From Phoronis australis (Eukaryota; Phoronida; Phoronidae), in contig NMRA01000422.1 of assembly GCA_002633005.1 (NCBI GenBank), forward strand, positions 1-64,000: a stretch of 64,000 bases of DNA, in the 5' to 3' direction. Numbering within the stretch: the first letter of the stretch is position 1; every line of letters begins with the position of its first letter. The notes under the pieces were generated by a model. It did not search any database. It saw nothing but the letters and a program-made list of their open reading frames with translations, and was not told the origin of the DNA. The translations under genes were made by a program, and so were the position numbers. Of the stretch, positions 33,236 to 56,349 are shown one piece after another.

Positions 33236-36200
33236 AATTCTTCACTGTCGATCCCTGCGTCAGCGGAAAATCTTAAAATGAAGCACGGGTCTTGGAACGA
33301 CGAAGCTACACGTGAAGCTTATCAATATAATCTACAGCTCTATCGCACTAATAATACATAGGTATAATTGGTGTGCGGGTCACTCGACATGATAAAGCCA
33401 AAGATACGTCACTTGTATACTATGCTCTTAAAAACCTGGGAGTCTGTAATATTGGTCCTCAGCACACATCCCGTTATGAGGAGCTGATAAACTGGGCAAT
33501 TTTATGAATACCAATTTTACTGTTTTAAAACGAATTATAAAAAACACTAGGAACATCGACGTAACAGTTCCATATGAAAGTGTTGCTCTGCATGCAGGCT
33601 TGTAGCCCGCATTTGGCGTTGTGAAGAAAATAACTCGAAAAACTGTAGTCCTGGCTTACACAGTTTGGTTCGAATCTATCTGCCAACCTACCTACCGGTA
33701 TTTCCCAAGGGTGCTCTTTTGGAAACGCCAATTTTTCAAAAATGATTTTGGGTCCACAAAAAGTCGACAAGGCGGGGGGATTCTTTGGAAAAAACATTTT
33801 GATAGATTCGCAGCAATAGCGTCCTCATGATAATTCAGAAGAGAATGCATGAAAAGAAAATATTTACGAATATTCCAAAAATATCTGGTGTGAAACAATT
33901 GTTAATAAGGATAAACTCAGAACATATACCTTGTTCAAACAGTCTTTTTAACTGAACAATACATTGGGTTAACTCTGTCACGATCAGAAAGATCTCTTTT
34001 AGCTCTGTTACGTGAGGGAACATTCCTTTACACAGTGAAACAGGACGGTTTACAAATATGACAGCTGACGAAAGAAAATGTACATGTCTTCATCGAAGAT
34101 GAATTACATTTCATTTTTGTCTGACCATTTTATAATCACCTGAGTAATCTTCCATCCAAACTTGCTTCCCACAATTTATACTTTCAAATTATTTGAGTAA
34201 TATTGAATAACTCCAGGTTATGTTTCATAGTTTTCCTCGCCAATTGGCAAAATTTGTAAAAGAAGCTTACTTATACCCTAATATTTAACTGTAGTTATGT
34301 AGTTTTGAAAGGTGACAAATAAACCTGAAGGGTTGTAAAAACTTGCTGTATTACTCCATGGCCCGGGGTTTAATCTTAGTACCCGACATTTTTGCTTCAA
34401 GTGCCATAGATATTATTCTGGGTTCGAGTGCAGTGTTGACGCTGATGGATTATTCCAGATTTTCTAGAAACTCACCGGTCTTTACCTCGCCAAGGGTCAT
34501 CGAATGCAAAACTTGGACTAGAGACAGCGTGGACGGTTACAGTTGAACTACCGTGAGTGTGCACAAAAGTAGGGCGGAAAATGAGAAAAACAATTTCGAT
34601 TTCGATAATTTGGACCCCACCCCAAGCCCACGTGTGCACCGCCGGCTGTGGATACTTTTAGGGTCTAGGGTAACACGCCTGCGCCACAGGCGGGCACCTC
34701 CAGCGTTGGTGCACCCTGTAGGTTTACACATCCGGGTTAGAACGTGATGGCCTAAACTAGTTTTCGTGTGCCCTTAGATTTTGCGCAACAACGTGAAACC
34801 ACAGTCTGTGCATTGAACCGTTACCAGTTCGCCCATACACTGTATTTGGCGAATTCAGGAAACGTGACCAGACACCTTCACTAACCCAGTGTTGAGTTGG
34901 CCAACTTAGCTATTGCACTGGAGCAAAATCAGCCAACATGCTTGAGATGGAGAACCTTGACAGTGAAGTTAAAAATTTGTTCCTACTAATAAATTTGGTG
35001 TAATGCAAGCAGTATTACCCTGTAGTTCTTCACTTAATTTGCACAAAAATATTTGCCAGAATTCATTGTTCTTAATTTCAATGGTTTACTTAATAAAAAG
35101 ATGGTTATAATACAAACTGCCTTGTGTTGGGAAATATAACAGCCAATGGACTAAAATATGAACACATGTACTTATAGATTCTGAAACAAAAATTTGCAAA
35201 TTTTATTCTTCAGAAATTGAACCAACACTGTTTTTTGAAACTAACCCAAGAGTACTGCATTCTTAAGCGCAGGGAGTTCAGTACAAACAAAATCTGCACT
35301 GAATTTTGAGCTTGTATCCTGATACCGACAAGTGGGGCTTTTACACAGTGAAGCAGAAGTAAAGTAAAATACAACACAACTTTCTCAGTATAAAGCTCAA
35401 ACAGGAGAACTCCGATTCAAAACCTTCCCCACTGACTGTTCATTGACTGACAGACTTCATGCAGTTACCATAAAAGTAACTTTTGCAAAGTGTTAGTGCC
35501 TGATATTAACAGAAAGAAATTGTGTAGTTTGCAGATTTTTTACTTATCTTTAATATTTACACATGATTAATACAATGACTGTCATATTTCTTTCCTCATG
35601 AGATGACATTATTTGCTCATTACAAGTTCAGAATTCCATAGAACAAGATAATTATTCAGTGCAGATACATTCCAGCACAGAACCCAGCCCTAGTCACACC
35701 AAGCACAAGTTAATCAGCACCATTTAAAGTACAATCATTCTCCAATTATTTTGCGAGAAGTCGTATCTAGACTTAAATTCTAGAAATAGACAATATTGGC
35801 TGTCCCAAATTCATGAATCTCTGGAAAGACGACAAAATTACTCGCTCTGTAGATAGAAAACAAATTGTCCGAAATTTGAAAAATATTGTGAGCACTGAAA
35901 TCACCCTTGTAATAAATTCTCGAATCAAGAAGATTAAATTTTTGTGGGACTTTCTGCATCTCAAATTCTAGAGAATGTCCGAAATTGGATAACTTTTATC
36001 GAAAACAAGAGCGAACGATTCAGCTGCTTAGGTCAAAAAAGCATAGTTGGTTCTGGCTTTTGTTTTCTAAAAGTAAAGTCATTGTTGCGATGTTTTTCAG
36101 CTGCTCCCCTATTCAAAAAAGAAAATCCAACCAAGACAAGCAAAAGTGATAAGGACTTGCTTTTTCCTTTTTCCTTAATCATCACCTGACAAATCATGGC

Positions 36201-36490
36201 GTTTCAAATTGTGTTCGCCCTTGTTTACATGCTTTTGTACAATTTTTCAAACAAAAACATGAGATCTTGAGTGAAATTGATACAGGTGGATGTTTTTTTA
36301 TATTTTTGGTCCCATGAGTGCAGGTCTCAAAAAACAGAGTCATGGAAGAGATCAGAGCCACTTTTGCATTTTTTGGCCTTTTACAATTTAATGAATTAAT
36401 TTTCTTCTGGACATTGATATACCAAATTAGTTCATACTGGGCAGATAAACATGCGTACAACTGAATAGACTGAAACACGCACAACTGCCA
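33236..36490. other. Region between the two proline iminopeptidase genes
   Basis: It holds the likely promoter of copy A (just above 33235) and the 3' flank of copy B (just below 36491). Around 34550-34750 is a GC-richer patch with overlapping 64-codon frames on both strands and no recognised product. I see no gene, tRNA or clear mobile element in this 3.2 kb. Confidence 0.4.
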
Positions 36491-47429
<10,939 letters not shown>

Positions 47430-48144
47430 GATTAACCCTGAGCCAACTAAAACAAAACTATTCACAAGTGCCCGGGCATACTTTTTGGTCAAAATGCTAT
47501 GCACATTAAATGGTAGACTTTCAATGCTTTCTTGCCTAAAATAGCATACGGCTAAATCACACTCAAGGTTCATATTTGAGAGTTGACTGTGTTACGGTCT
47601 CAAATAATTTTTTTAGATCACTTACCAAATGCAAACTGAGTCTCATATGCAAAAAGTTATTTAGTTGTGCAAACTAAAAAAAGAATCATCAAAATCAGAC
47701 AATGTTTAAGAAATTTATCCACGTTTTTGTCTATGAATTTTAAGCATTTTAAGCGTTACGAGTGGCCATTTTAAAAATTACAATTTTCAATTGTCAACAG
47801 TAAAAAAGAAATTTATTTTATCAAGTAAGCAATTGCTTAGACATGACTGGGAATAACTTGAGTCACTTTCAGAATCACTTAGATGAAGTTGTGCTTAATC
47901 ATTGAGAAATGGTAGGGTTCATCATAAAACAGGCACTCGTTACGAAATTTGTAAATTCTGTATTTCTAACCCTCACCTACTGTAAAGAAGGTTAAAACCT
48001 ATAGTTCACACTCTATTATAAAAAGAATTGTAGGATATGTTAGCCTAGGCAACACAGCAAATTATTCAATATCTAAACAAACCAAAAGTTTGGATATTGA
48101 CTTGGTTCTGCTCATGAAAATGGGCCAAAAAGGCTAACAAAAAG

Positions 48145-49335
48145 CAGTGCACGTACCCCCATGTGGAATTAAGTAACTCAAATGGTGATTGGAAATGAAA
48201 TCATTGCCTTTTAAATAGCAACATGGTGCTTATTATCATCAAAGAAAAATAAATGGCCATACAACATTATGTTACCATGAGATGAAGAAACAGTGATGTA
48301 GTTTACGTACCCCCTTTTGTATTGTACGTATCCCCATGTTTACAAATGCCATGAAATTAAAATATCACATGGTACAGTGAGCAACACTGGTCATAGACAG
48401 TTTCCTTCCTTAAAAATGTTATGTTAAAAGGGTGTTTATTGCAAATACATTTGTTTTGAGTGAAATATTAGCATTTGTGTAGAGTACGTACCCTAATATT
48501 TTAATTTGTGCATATTTTCAAAGTATGGCAGATATGCACATGAATGCTGTTTTTTATTTTTTCTCTTTGAATTGATTCAGTAAATCAATTAACTCTCAGT
48601 AGGTTCTTAGTATTTAGTTAAAAACTTGACATGTCATTGAAATATAGTGTACGTACCCCTACGTACTGTACATACCCCGATGTGAACAAATACCATGAAA
48701 CAAAAATATTACACAGTAAATAAGCAACACTTGTCACAGACAGTTTCCTCCTTTAAAAATGCTAGGTTAAAAGGGTGTTAATTACAAATACATTTGTTTC
48801 GAGTGAAATATTAGCATTTGTGTAGTGTACGTACCCCTACAATATAACATGTGCACATGTATGCAGTACTTATTATTTGTTCTCTTTAAATAGATTTGGT
48901 AAATGAATTAATTCTCAATAGATTCTAAGTATTTTTTTGTAAATCTGACAAGTCATTGAAATGTAGTGTACGTACATTCAACCTCTGTGACATAAAGTAT
49001 TGCCCACAAGTATTTTACTGCCAGAACTGCTGTTCTCATGAACAATACTGATATTTTCAAAATGAATCCTGTTCCAGTCTGACAAAAAAACAATGGACAT
49101 TATCAAATTTGTGGGCAAAAAATGCCACACAGGACTTGGCTGGTACTTAACATCCTACATAGAAGACACGTCATGTGACAACTGATATTGCAGAGGCAGG
49201 TTCTCCATCTCTCAAGACAACTTACAACAAACCAACAAGTAGAGGCAGCACAAAACTCAAGACCATCCTATACATTTGTAAATCAGTTAAAATTTGAGGT
49301 TGATTGACTGTGCCTAGTGTACGTACCCTCCAACC
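48145..49335. repeat. Tandem repeat with recurring GTACGTACCCC motif upstream of proline iminopeptidase B
   Basis: Two long units are clear: one around 48324-48660 and one around 48668-48975, about 320-345 bp apart. They share GACAGTTTCCT, GTTAAAAGGGTGTT, GAGTGAAATATTAGCATTTG and GACANGTCATTGAAAT in the same order. TACGTACC-type motifs occur near 48149, 48303, 48325, 48484, 48648, 48826, 48968 and 49318. The repeat lies 0.7-1.9 kb upstream of the copy B start codon. Function unknown. Confidence 0.75.
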
Positions 49336-49568
49336 AGTACCATTTTTACTGTTTACAAGTGAAACACTGGTCCTAGCATTGTTTTAACTATTTTGACCAA
49401 CTGGTGAATGTATTGAAAGCTAAGCAAATAGCACCAATAAAGTTTTTGACAAAAGTAGTTACTTGTCATTTTCTTTTTGTAAGAATCACGTTGCAAGAGA
49501 AGAAATTCTCATTATACTGTTTTAAGATATGCAATGTATCATCACTTAGAACAACTTGATCAGCACGG

Positions 49569-49880
49569 TAATACCATCCACGGTTTCCTGTTCCGGCAAC
49601 TTCGTAAGATATTTGCAGTCAAAGAACAAAAATATTCTCAAAAAGTCCAAACACACTAACAACTGTGTCGGTTCGAGGTCAAGTCAGGATGGTACAGAAA
49701 ATTGCCGGTTTGTCGCGCGAGTCACGATGTCAATAATGCCGTCTATCCGTAATTCATCGGTAATTTCCGTACCATCCTTGACCTCGAGCCGTCACAGTTG
49801 TAAATGTGTTTGGACTTTTTGGGAACATTTTTGTTCCTTGACTGCGAAGTCACAGGAACAGAAAACTGTGGATGGTATTA
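49569..49880. mobile_element. Fold-back element with long inverted arms
   Basis: The left arm begins TAATACCATCCACGGTTT and includes AAAAAGTCCAAACACA and GGTTCGAGGTCAAG. The right arm is its inverted complement, with TGTGTTTGGACTTTTTGGGA and ending GGATGGTATTA. Arms are roughly 120-135 bp around a loop of about 55 bp. Non-coding. Confidence 0.75.
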
Positions 49881-50112
49881 TGAGAAAGAACAATTGCATG
49901 TTCATGGTTTGTTGAACCCCTGTTTTGTGTAACTTTTAATGAGTTATGTGTTTGATGTGGACGGCTGAATCGAAGCAGCCATGGAATTTCTAGCCTGGAG
50001 TGTCATACCTTGTACTCCTTGTAGTATTATATGTAGTGTATTGCTATTGTAGTATTATAGCTCTTTAGACTTATATTGAGTTCCGGTTCCATCAGCGTTG
50101 TTGTTCCTACAG

Positions 50113-50164
50113 GGACGATCAGAAGCTGAGGACGCCTGCGATCAGAAGCTGAGGACGCCTGTGG
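50113..50164. repeat. Two tandem copies of a MITE end sequence
   Basis: CGATCAGAAGCTGAGGACGC occurs twice in succession here and once more at the right end of the element at 52381-52481. These look like solo or duplicated inverted ends of that family. Confidence 0.6.
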
Positions 50165-50235
50165 TACCTGGCTGTATTTTGACGATAATCTTCATTATTC
50201 ATCGTTATAGACATACATAGACATACGCATAGTGT

Positions 50236-51336
50236 ACCTAATTATCGGACGGAACCTAAATATCGGACATTTCATAGAATCTTACTTGAAGCATAATCTG
50301 AGAATTAAATGACACCAATTTTTGTTCCGCTGTAATGCATTCAATGTCCGGCACCGTCTCGTTTTTTTAAAGCGTTGCCTCGTTTTGATTTCACCGAGAG
50401 AGGGTGCAATTTAGACCCCCAAGTCGGCCTAAAATGGACGATCGCATAAATCGGTTATAAAAGTTGAAAATAAAATCTTTTTCCACAATGACACTATCTC
50501 ACTGAACTGACAATATGTCACTGTTCCATTTTTTCGTTTGTTTTTAAACTCAAGTCAAACCCCGACCGCGCACGTGCGGGTGTCATATCAAGAAGCCTAA
50601 GTGATACTAAAAACTGCAGTGAGTTTGCACGTGCTTTAGTCGTCTGCTCTAATTCATCGAAACGACTTGGCGCCGTCATCAGATTTCATTTTATGGATAA
50701 TTTTGTTGCGAATGGACCTGGGTTTCAGCAGCATATATGTCAAAACACTCGAGCTGAAATTTGGCGACAAGGTGCCAGCAGCCATTACACGGTTAGTCAG
50801 TTTTCCGCGGTGTGGCGTATGGAGAAACATGGTGTCCGATATTTAGGTTCTCCGAAGGTTTGGTTGTTGTGTTTTTTGAAGATCAGTCGGAACATAAATG
50901 TGGCTTTCATTGACAAGATATAGTAACAGAACAATTCCGTGAAGGTAAATCTTCATTTCAGCAAAGAATTTACAACAATCCGTAGAAAAATAACGTAGAA
51001 AAAATATCTGAAACTAAATAAGGCGATCCAGATCCTCCCAAGGATACTATTGTTACGTGAAATGAAGAATATAAATCGGTAAATAAAACAACAAGAATGG
51101 ATCAACTGAAATTTGAAATTTTCGGAGGTAACAACTTCCTTTATCAACAAAAACAGAAATAAAGTAAATTTTTACTTTATTTCTGTTTTTGTTGATAAAG
51201 GAAGTTGTTACCTCCGAAAATTTCAAATTTCAGTTGATCCATTCTTGTTGTTTTATTTACCGATTTATATTCAACAATCCGTAGTATTTTCAATTAAATA
51301 TAATGCAAAATGTGCCAAAACGTCCGATAATTAGGT
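50236..51336. mobile_element. Nested terminal inverted repeats (remnant DNA transposon or MITEs)
   Basis: ACCTAATTATCGGACG at 50236-50251 is matched inverted at 51321-51336. Directly inside, AACCTAAATATCGGAC at 50253-50268 is matched inverted at 50834-50849. The two end types are related to each other. A 76-codon frame at 50693-50923 (start MDNFVANGPGFQQ) lies across the inner right end and resembles nothing I know. Confidence 0.6.
51067..51272. repeat. Near-perfect 206-bp palindrome
   Basis: The arms, starting GAATATAAATCGGTAAATAA, are inverted copies meeting near 51169 at ACTTTATTTC/GAAATAAAGT with almost no spacer. CAACAATCCGTAG occurs directly repeated at 50973-50985 and 51272-51284, enclosing the palindrome plus about 80 bp. 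The near identity of the arms suggests a young inverted duplication, or an assembly or cloning artefact. Confidence 0.85.
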
Positions 51337-52380
51337 CACTTGACTGTAGTAGCTAGCTGGCAGGTTGCCTCTAGCATGCCTTGACAATTACTAGCATTGT
51401 GCGCGAAGTTTGTTTAGCCTACCTGTGTTCACCACGGTTGTCTACGTGCTCACTTGCCTCTCCCACTTCCTCGTTTACGGCGACATCTGTAGACGTGATT
51501 TTTCAACGAGCAATCGAGAAAATGACGTCATTTTGCTTGCTTGAACTTAAAATTTTGCTTAATCTCAAGATCACAAATGTGTGAGGCTCAAATACTATAA
51601 AAAATTCCGCCAGTTCACTCAAATAATCACGTTCACGTTGAAAAGATTGCATTACACTGAAAAAAATTGTATGTGAATAAAATTATGTTCGCTCTAACCC
51701 ACTTTTATTGTTATTTCCAACTACTGACTATCTCATTCACAAAAGAACAATTGATTAACTATTCACGTATTCCTTCAATCCTCTGCCACCTATGATGCCA
51801 CACGTTCCGGTATAAAAAGGGAGAAAATGGGTGATTCAAGGGCCAATGATAAAAAAATTCTTTACAATAAACAAAATCGTTCACTTGATTGCTTAATGAG
51901 TATTCATATCCGAGTATACGCATACGCGATCTCGAGATGAAACAGAATTCTAAGTTCACGCACAACCGTACCAACATTTCCAGGAAGTTTTTATAAGGTG
52001 AATATTGTACGTTGAAGAAGAGTGTAGTAAGTTTCGCGTTTTTTGGCTTTTAAAGTGCTATTAAGTAAATGCATTGACAGTTAGTTTGTTACGGAAAAGC
52101 AGGAAGGTTGCATTCATGCTCGTACTCGATGTCTTTTATATGTGTTTAACTAACTGAAGCTCAAAACTTACGGAATTCGTACTGGCGCGCGCAGTAATCA
52201 ATGGCTAGTTCAGTAGTTGTCGAGTAAGGCAACTGAACGAAAGACTGCTCGAAAAAAAATTTGATTGCGGGAGTATTTGTTCGAGTTAGGAAGGAATTAA
52301 AGACATAGACGGCCTCCTAAGGTTTCTCTCTAGTTGCAAAAGGTACTTATACACCAATGTGACTTAGACATGGTTTAATC

Positions 52381-52481
52381 CACTGACGTCCTAATCAGCT
52401 TTTGATCGTCCCCAATAGGCAATACCCTATGACTAATAATATAAGTGTATTGAGGACGATCAGAAGCTGAGGACGCCTGTG
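52381..52481. mobile_element. About 100-bp MITE with target-site duplication
   Basis: The ends CACTGACGTCC and, inverted, CACAGGCGTCC are followed inward by GCTTTTGATCGTCC and its partner. GGTTTAATC occurs on both sides (52372-52380 and 52481-52489), giving an 8- or 9-bp target duplication depending on where the element ends. Eight would suit hAT and nine Mutator-like elements. Confidence 0.75.
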
Positions 52482-53668
52482 GTTTAATCAGGGCACTGTT
52501 CATACAGCGATCCTTGAGTTGATTTAGACTCTAGAGAGAAGCAGGCATTCACTGAATAATGAATGGCCCGCTACTTAGTGGATGAAACTGGTTTCTATAT
52601 CTGACCAGTGCCTTAATCAATGTAAGGCATAATTCGCCTAAAATCTTCCGGTGTATGAATGGCCTATGCCATGAGCATGATCATCTCTACTGCTAAGCAG
52701 GGGTGGGACACTGTCAAGAGGCAACTCCTACGCTTACATTTGGGGTATTGTTACCTTGTCGCCTAAACTGTGACTAATCCATTCTAATCAGTTCACAAAT
52801 TAATGCTTGTTGTTAAGATGTGACGCTGAAGAAAATGTATTCCCAATTTTTCATATAATGCCTCGAGGTTCAGTGACGGATATTATTTACTTTTCAATTT
52901 TCAGTCAGGTTGGTTTACGACCGCAATTATTTCATCCTAAACCTTCAGCCAAGCCCACGAACAGTGGCTGATAGCTCACTTTAATCGGTGACGGCACCAT
53001 CAAGCCTTTGATGAGCCGAAGAATTCACTTGATACTGTGGGGTAAACAGTGTACAATTTTTCATCCACTTGCGTACCTCTACGGACCACATGCCTGAAAA
53101 TGGTAAATGACTGCCCCGTCGCCATCTTAACTCTGCATCAGCAACTTGATTTCCAATTTCCTCTCAGACAAATACATTTTATTTTGTAGATAACACATTC
53201 TTGTTGTGGAAGTGAAGGACACGTGATCTTGACGATATCCCAGATGTAAATGAAGTAAGTCTTGCTATGTTCATCACAACAAGCCTTGGACTTTTTAAGG
53301 AGCGATTTATACACTACTATTGTGTCGCTCTGGGAAAATGAGTTAACTGAAATCTGTCTAAGTCTATGCCATCTGAAACTGCATTCTTCCTTGGCATAAA
53401 AACATTGTCGTTAGTTATTATCCTGTTACTCGGTAATAGTACATTTTCCAAAGTTGGCATTTTCACTGTCCTGTTTCATGAAAACTAATGTAATTAAAGG
53501 AGAATGTCACCTGATTTATGAGTTTTTTACTGTCTGAATTGGTTTATATCCCCCATCATCTCATATACGATTGATGTCACGTCACGGAGAGGTGTTGTGT
53601 TAACCTATGAGGAAGGTGAGTACACTACCCAGCGACGTTAGTGGTTCTTCAGTTGAGTGTGTGCTGCT

Positions 53669-53818
53669 ATGGCGTGGTGCATGGTTCCCGATTTTGTGAA
53701 CCATGAAGCTGCGAGGAAAACGGGTATATCGTTTTTTAGATTCTTGAGTACCAGAAATGCTTTGGAAGTGGCTCACGGCAGTAAAGCAAAAAAAGTATGC
53801 CGTAAATACCTAGTATGA
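53669..53818 (+). pseudogene. THAP zinc-finger fragment 1 (broken)
   Basis: The frame reads MAWCMVPDFVNHEAARKTG then ISFFRFL. This matches the start of a THAP domain (Cys, spacer, Asn, then the aromatic SFFRFP motif), but the expected second cysteine is Phe and the Pro is Leu. It ends after 49 codons with no wider domain. It may be a relic of a THAP gene or a P-element-like transposase. Confidence 0.45.
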
Positions 53819-54899
53819 GGCCGTGAAATATCTCCATGTCTAATTGTAAGTTGCCATGTTGACCTTTACTTATATTGGGTTGTGTTTCAAAATGAATTAT
53901 TCTCACCCAAAGGAAAATATTTAAAACTGAAACAAAGTGTCAAAGTCTGTCTCAGTAGATACAATTTGTAGTGCCGTTGGAGTGTTCATGAATGCAAATG
54001 TTTTGAGAAACCAACAATAAATAAATAATGCAATAAAACTAAACTGACCGGGCACCTTAGGCCGCGTGAGCACATGCTAATTTAATGTTTGCTGACAGAA
54101 AGCTGTTATGAAACAATAACTCGATTTTATATACTATGGTCAGATGTTTCCGGAATCTTTATTTAGATTTATATGTATATACATAATTCGAATCCTTGTT
54201 ATTGTACAGCTTTTTCCTTCTCTGACACTTCTGTAAAGGGGAACATGACTTCGCGGTCCCGACGAGTAAGTACGTTTGCAACTTTGCGGCCAATTCACCA
54301 AAATATTCAGGTGCACATTAATTCTTGGTTCACTAGTCAAGTCTTTTCATGACTAGACACAGGTCTATGCTCTCCTGTCTGTATTTGATGGAAGAATAAT
54401 TCTAATTTATCACCGAACAAATCCAAACTTCCTGTGATTGACCTCGGTAAGTTGGCTTACCAAACTTTGTAGGCTACGATATGTTCAAAATCTCTATAAA
54501 TCTGTAACGACAAAATAAAACAACTCGTTTGTTTAAAAACTTGAATGTATTTGTAAGGATTTTGCATCAAATTTTAAGGATTTATTGGTGTAAAACGATG
54601 AAGCCAAGCAATAAGTTAGATCCTGTGACGTCATCGGTTAATTTCAGCATCTTCGTCTGTCGTCAGATGTCGGGTAAAAGAATTGAACTCCTGTTATTGA
54701 GTGGAACTACTGGCTCCAATTGATACAAAATAGGTTGTTTTATTGGTGGCATTCTCCTCCAATGGTATTGTTTTGATAAATTGTCCACCTTGAGCTCCAA
54801 TTTTCAGGTATTCCTTGTTGACATTGCAAATGCTGATCATTGTTTTGTAAACCCAGATAACTTTTAAATTTAAGAGTGTCCAGATTATGCATTCTGGAG

Positions 54900-55025
54900 T
54901 GGTGACTCATCAGTAACGATGAGTCACCGTTACTAGAAGACCGTGTAATGATGAGTCACACCATTCCAGGATTCATACCCTGGTCACTATCAAATAAAAA
55001 GTTACCAAACCATGACTCATCGTTA
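54900..55025. promoter_or_regulatory. Cluster of four perfect AP-1 type sites
   Basis: TGACTCA or TGAGTCA occurs at 54903-54909, 54920-54926, 54952-54958 and 55013-55019. Each is extended to GATGAGTCA or its complement except where flanks vary, and GTTACTAG accompanies two of them. The block is partly palindromic, so it may be part of a repeat. No nearby gene is recognised. Confidence 0.5.
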
Positions 55026-55514
55026 CTAGGTCTTTACAGTTGAATTTTTGAAAATTAACGAAGGACTTGCTCCTTACATGATTCTCTGTTCCACCAAGAT
55101 AGCTTTTCAGTGCATACTAGTATGATGAATATCGATGTCTTAAACTTCAGTATTCTTGCTCATGTCTTCAAAGATATCCACAAGAATCCAAATGCACTGG
55201 TATTCTAAATACAAACAATTTAAAGGAATAATTCAAAATTTGTTCGAACTTTAGTGTTGCTATTGTTGTTGCCAATATATTTTTGTGTCATATTCTAAAA
55301 GGAAAGAACACTGAACAAGAACAAAACAATATAAGATTGTTTGTGGACAGATGAGAGTTGGCATGTGTGAGTAGTGAATTTTGAGAGCTTATCCTACAAT
55401 ATTATCAAGGAGTGTAGTACGATAGGGGTGTTCACCTGTGAGTTCGCTGTTATCGCTACTACTAGCACCGCCTTTTGGCGAATATACAATGGTCAAGTAC
55501 AAAGTGTTTAAACA

Positions 55515-55636
55515 ATGGGTAAGGGTGCCTTTTGCAGGGGAATAAATTGCACAAATTAATCCACGAAATCACAAGAACTAATTTTTTTACGTTTCCTAAG
55601 GATTCAGAAAGGCAAAGATTATTCGTTATTCAATGA
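55515..55636 (+). pseudogene. THAP zinc-finger fragment 2 (stop and frameshift)
   Basis: MGKGAFCRGINCTN has the THAP CxxxxC spacing and is followed by an in-frame stop. After a shift in frame, NFFTFPKDSERQRLF gives the characteristic FP motif. Stop and frameshift together show it is dead. It has the same orientation as fragment 1 and lies 1.8 kb away. Confidence 0.55.
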
Positions 55637-56048
55637 TATGATAAATTGCCTTTCATTTTGTGTGACCTGAAAGCAGGGATAATTTTAGAAAAACATACCC
55701 ATGGCCATTGGTCAATACGACTGGTGATGGCCACAGTCACAACCACAGGGTCTCAAATCAGTATGTTAGAGAATCCGTGGGTCTCGGTGAAAAAATCGAC
55801 ATAATTTTAATGTGCCTGTTGGCCCAAGTGCATCCAAATGAAAACTGCTGTTCGCCAATAAGCGAGGAGCGGCCCTAAAAGTTATCCCCTTATCGGCGCT
55901 TTAATGAAAAGTTGGGAAATACCCAGCATGGCACTGACATACGCACAGGGGCATGGCCACTTCAATACAAAAAGTCCTTGGGGACATGCACAAAACAAGC
56001 CATGTTGTCAATGGTCAGGGGGATCCAACAACCAAACTTTGTGACAAT

Positions 56049-56190
56049 GGGAGGGGTTCAACACCCATGTGGCACACCCCTTTGTTTTTACTTGTTTTTC
56101 ACTCCCATATACCCCCCTGGGAGGGGGTCAACACCCATTTGGCACCCACCTGGTTTTTACCTGTGTGCACTCGTCCCATGCATCCCATTC
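56049..56190. repeat. Two copies of a 70-bp C/G-rich unit
   Basis: GGGAGGGGTTCAACACCCAT at 56049 and a near copy at 56119 are each followed by GTGGCAC or TTGGCAC and a GTTTTTACTTG-type block. Overlapping open frames here come from the repeat and are not counted as genes. Confidence 0.65.
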
Positions 56191-56349
56191 CACTGGTACC
56201 TGGGGGCAACTGCACCTTGAAACCCCTGGTGCAATCTCTAAAAGTATGCAGTCCATGGAGGTCTGAAATGTAATAGGTATTGTAATTTGCCTTATTGAAA
56301 ACTTAAACGTGAACCAAAACTATTGCTTTTGAAGGGAGCTTCGAGACGG

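Noticed and set aside
55953-56273. Overlapping 65-106-codon frames on the plus strand
   Set aside because: All three frames are open because of a C/G-rich 70-bp tandem repeat, so they do not indicate a gene.
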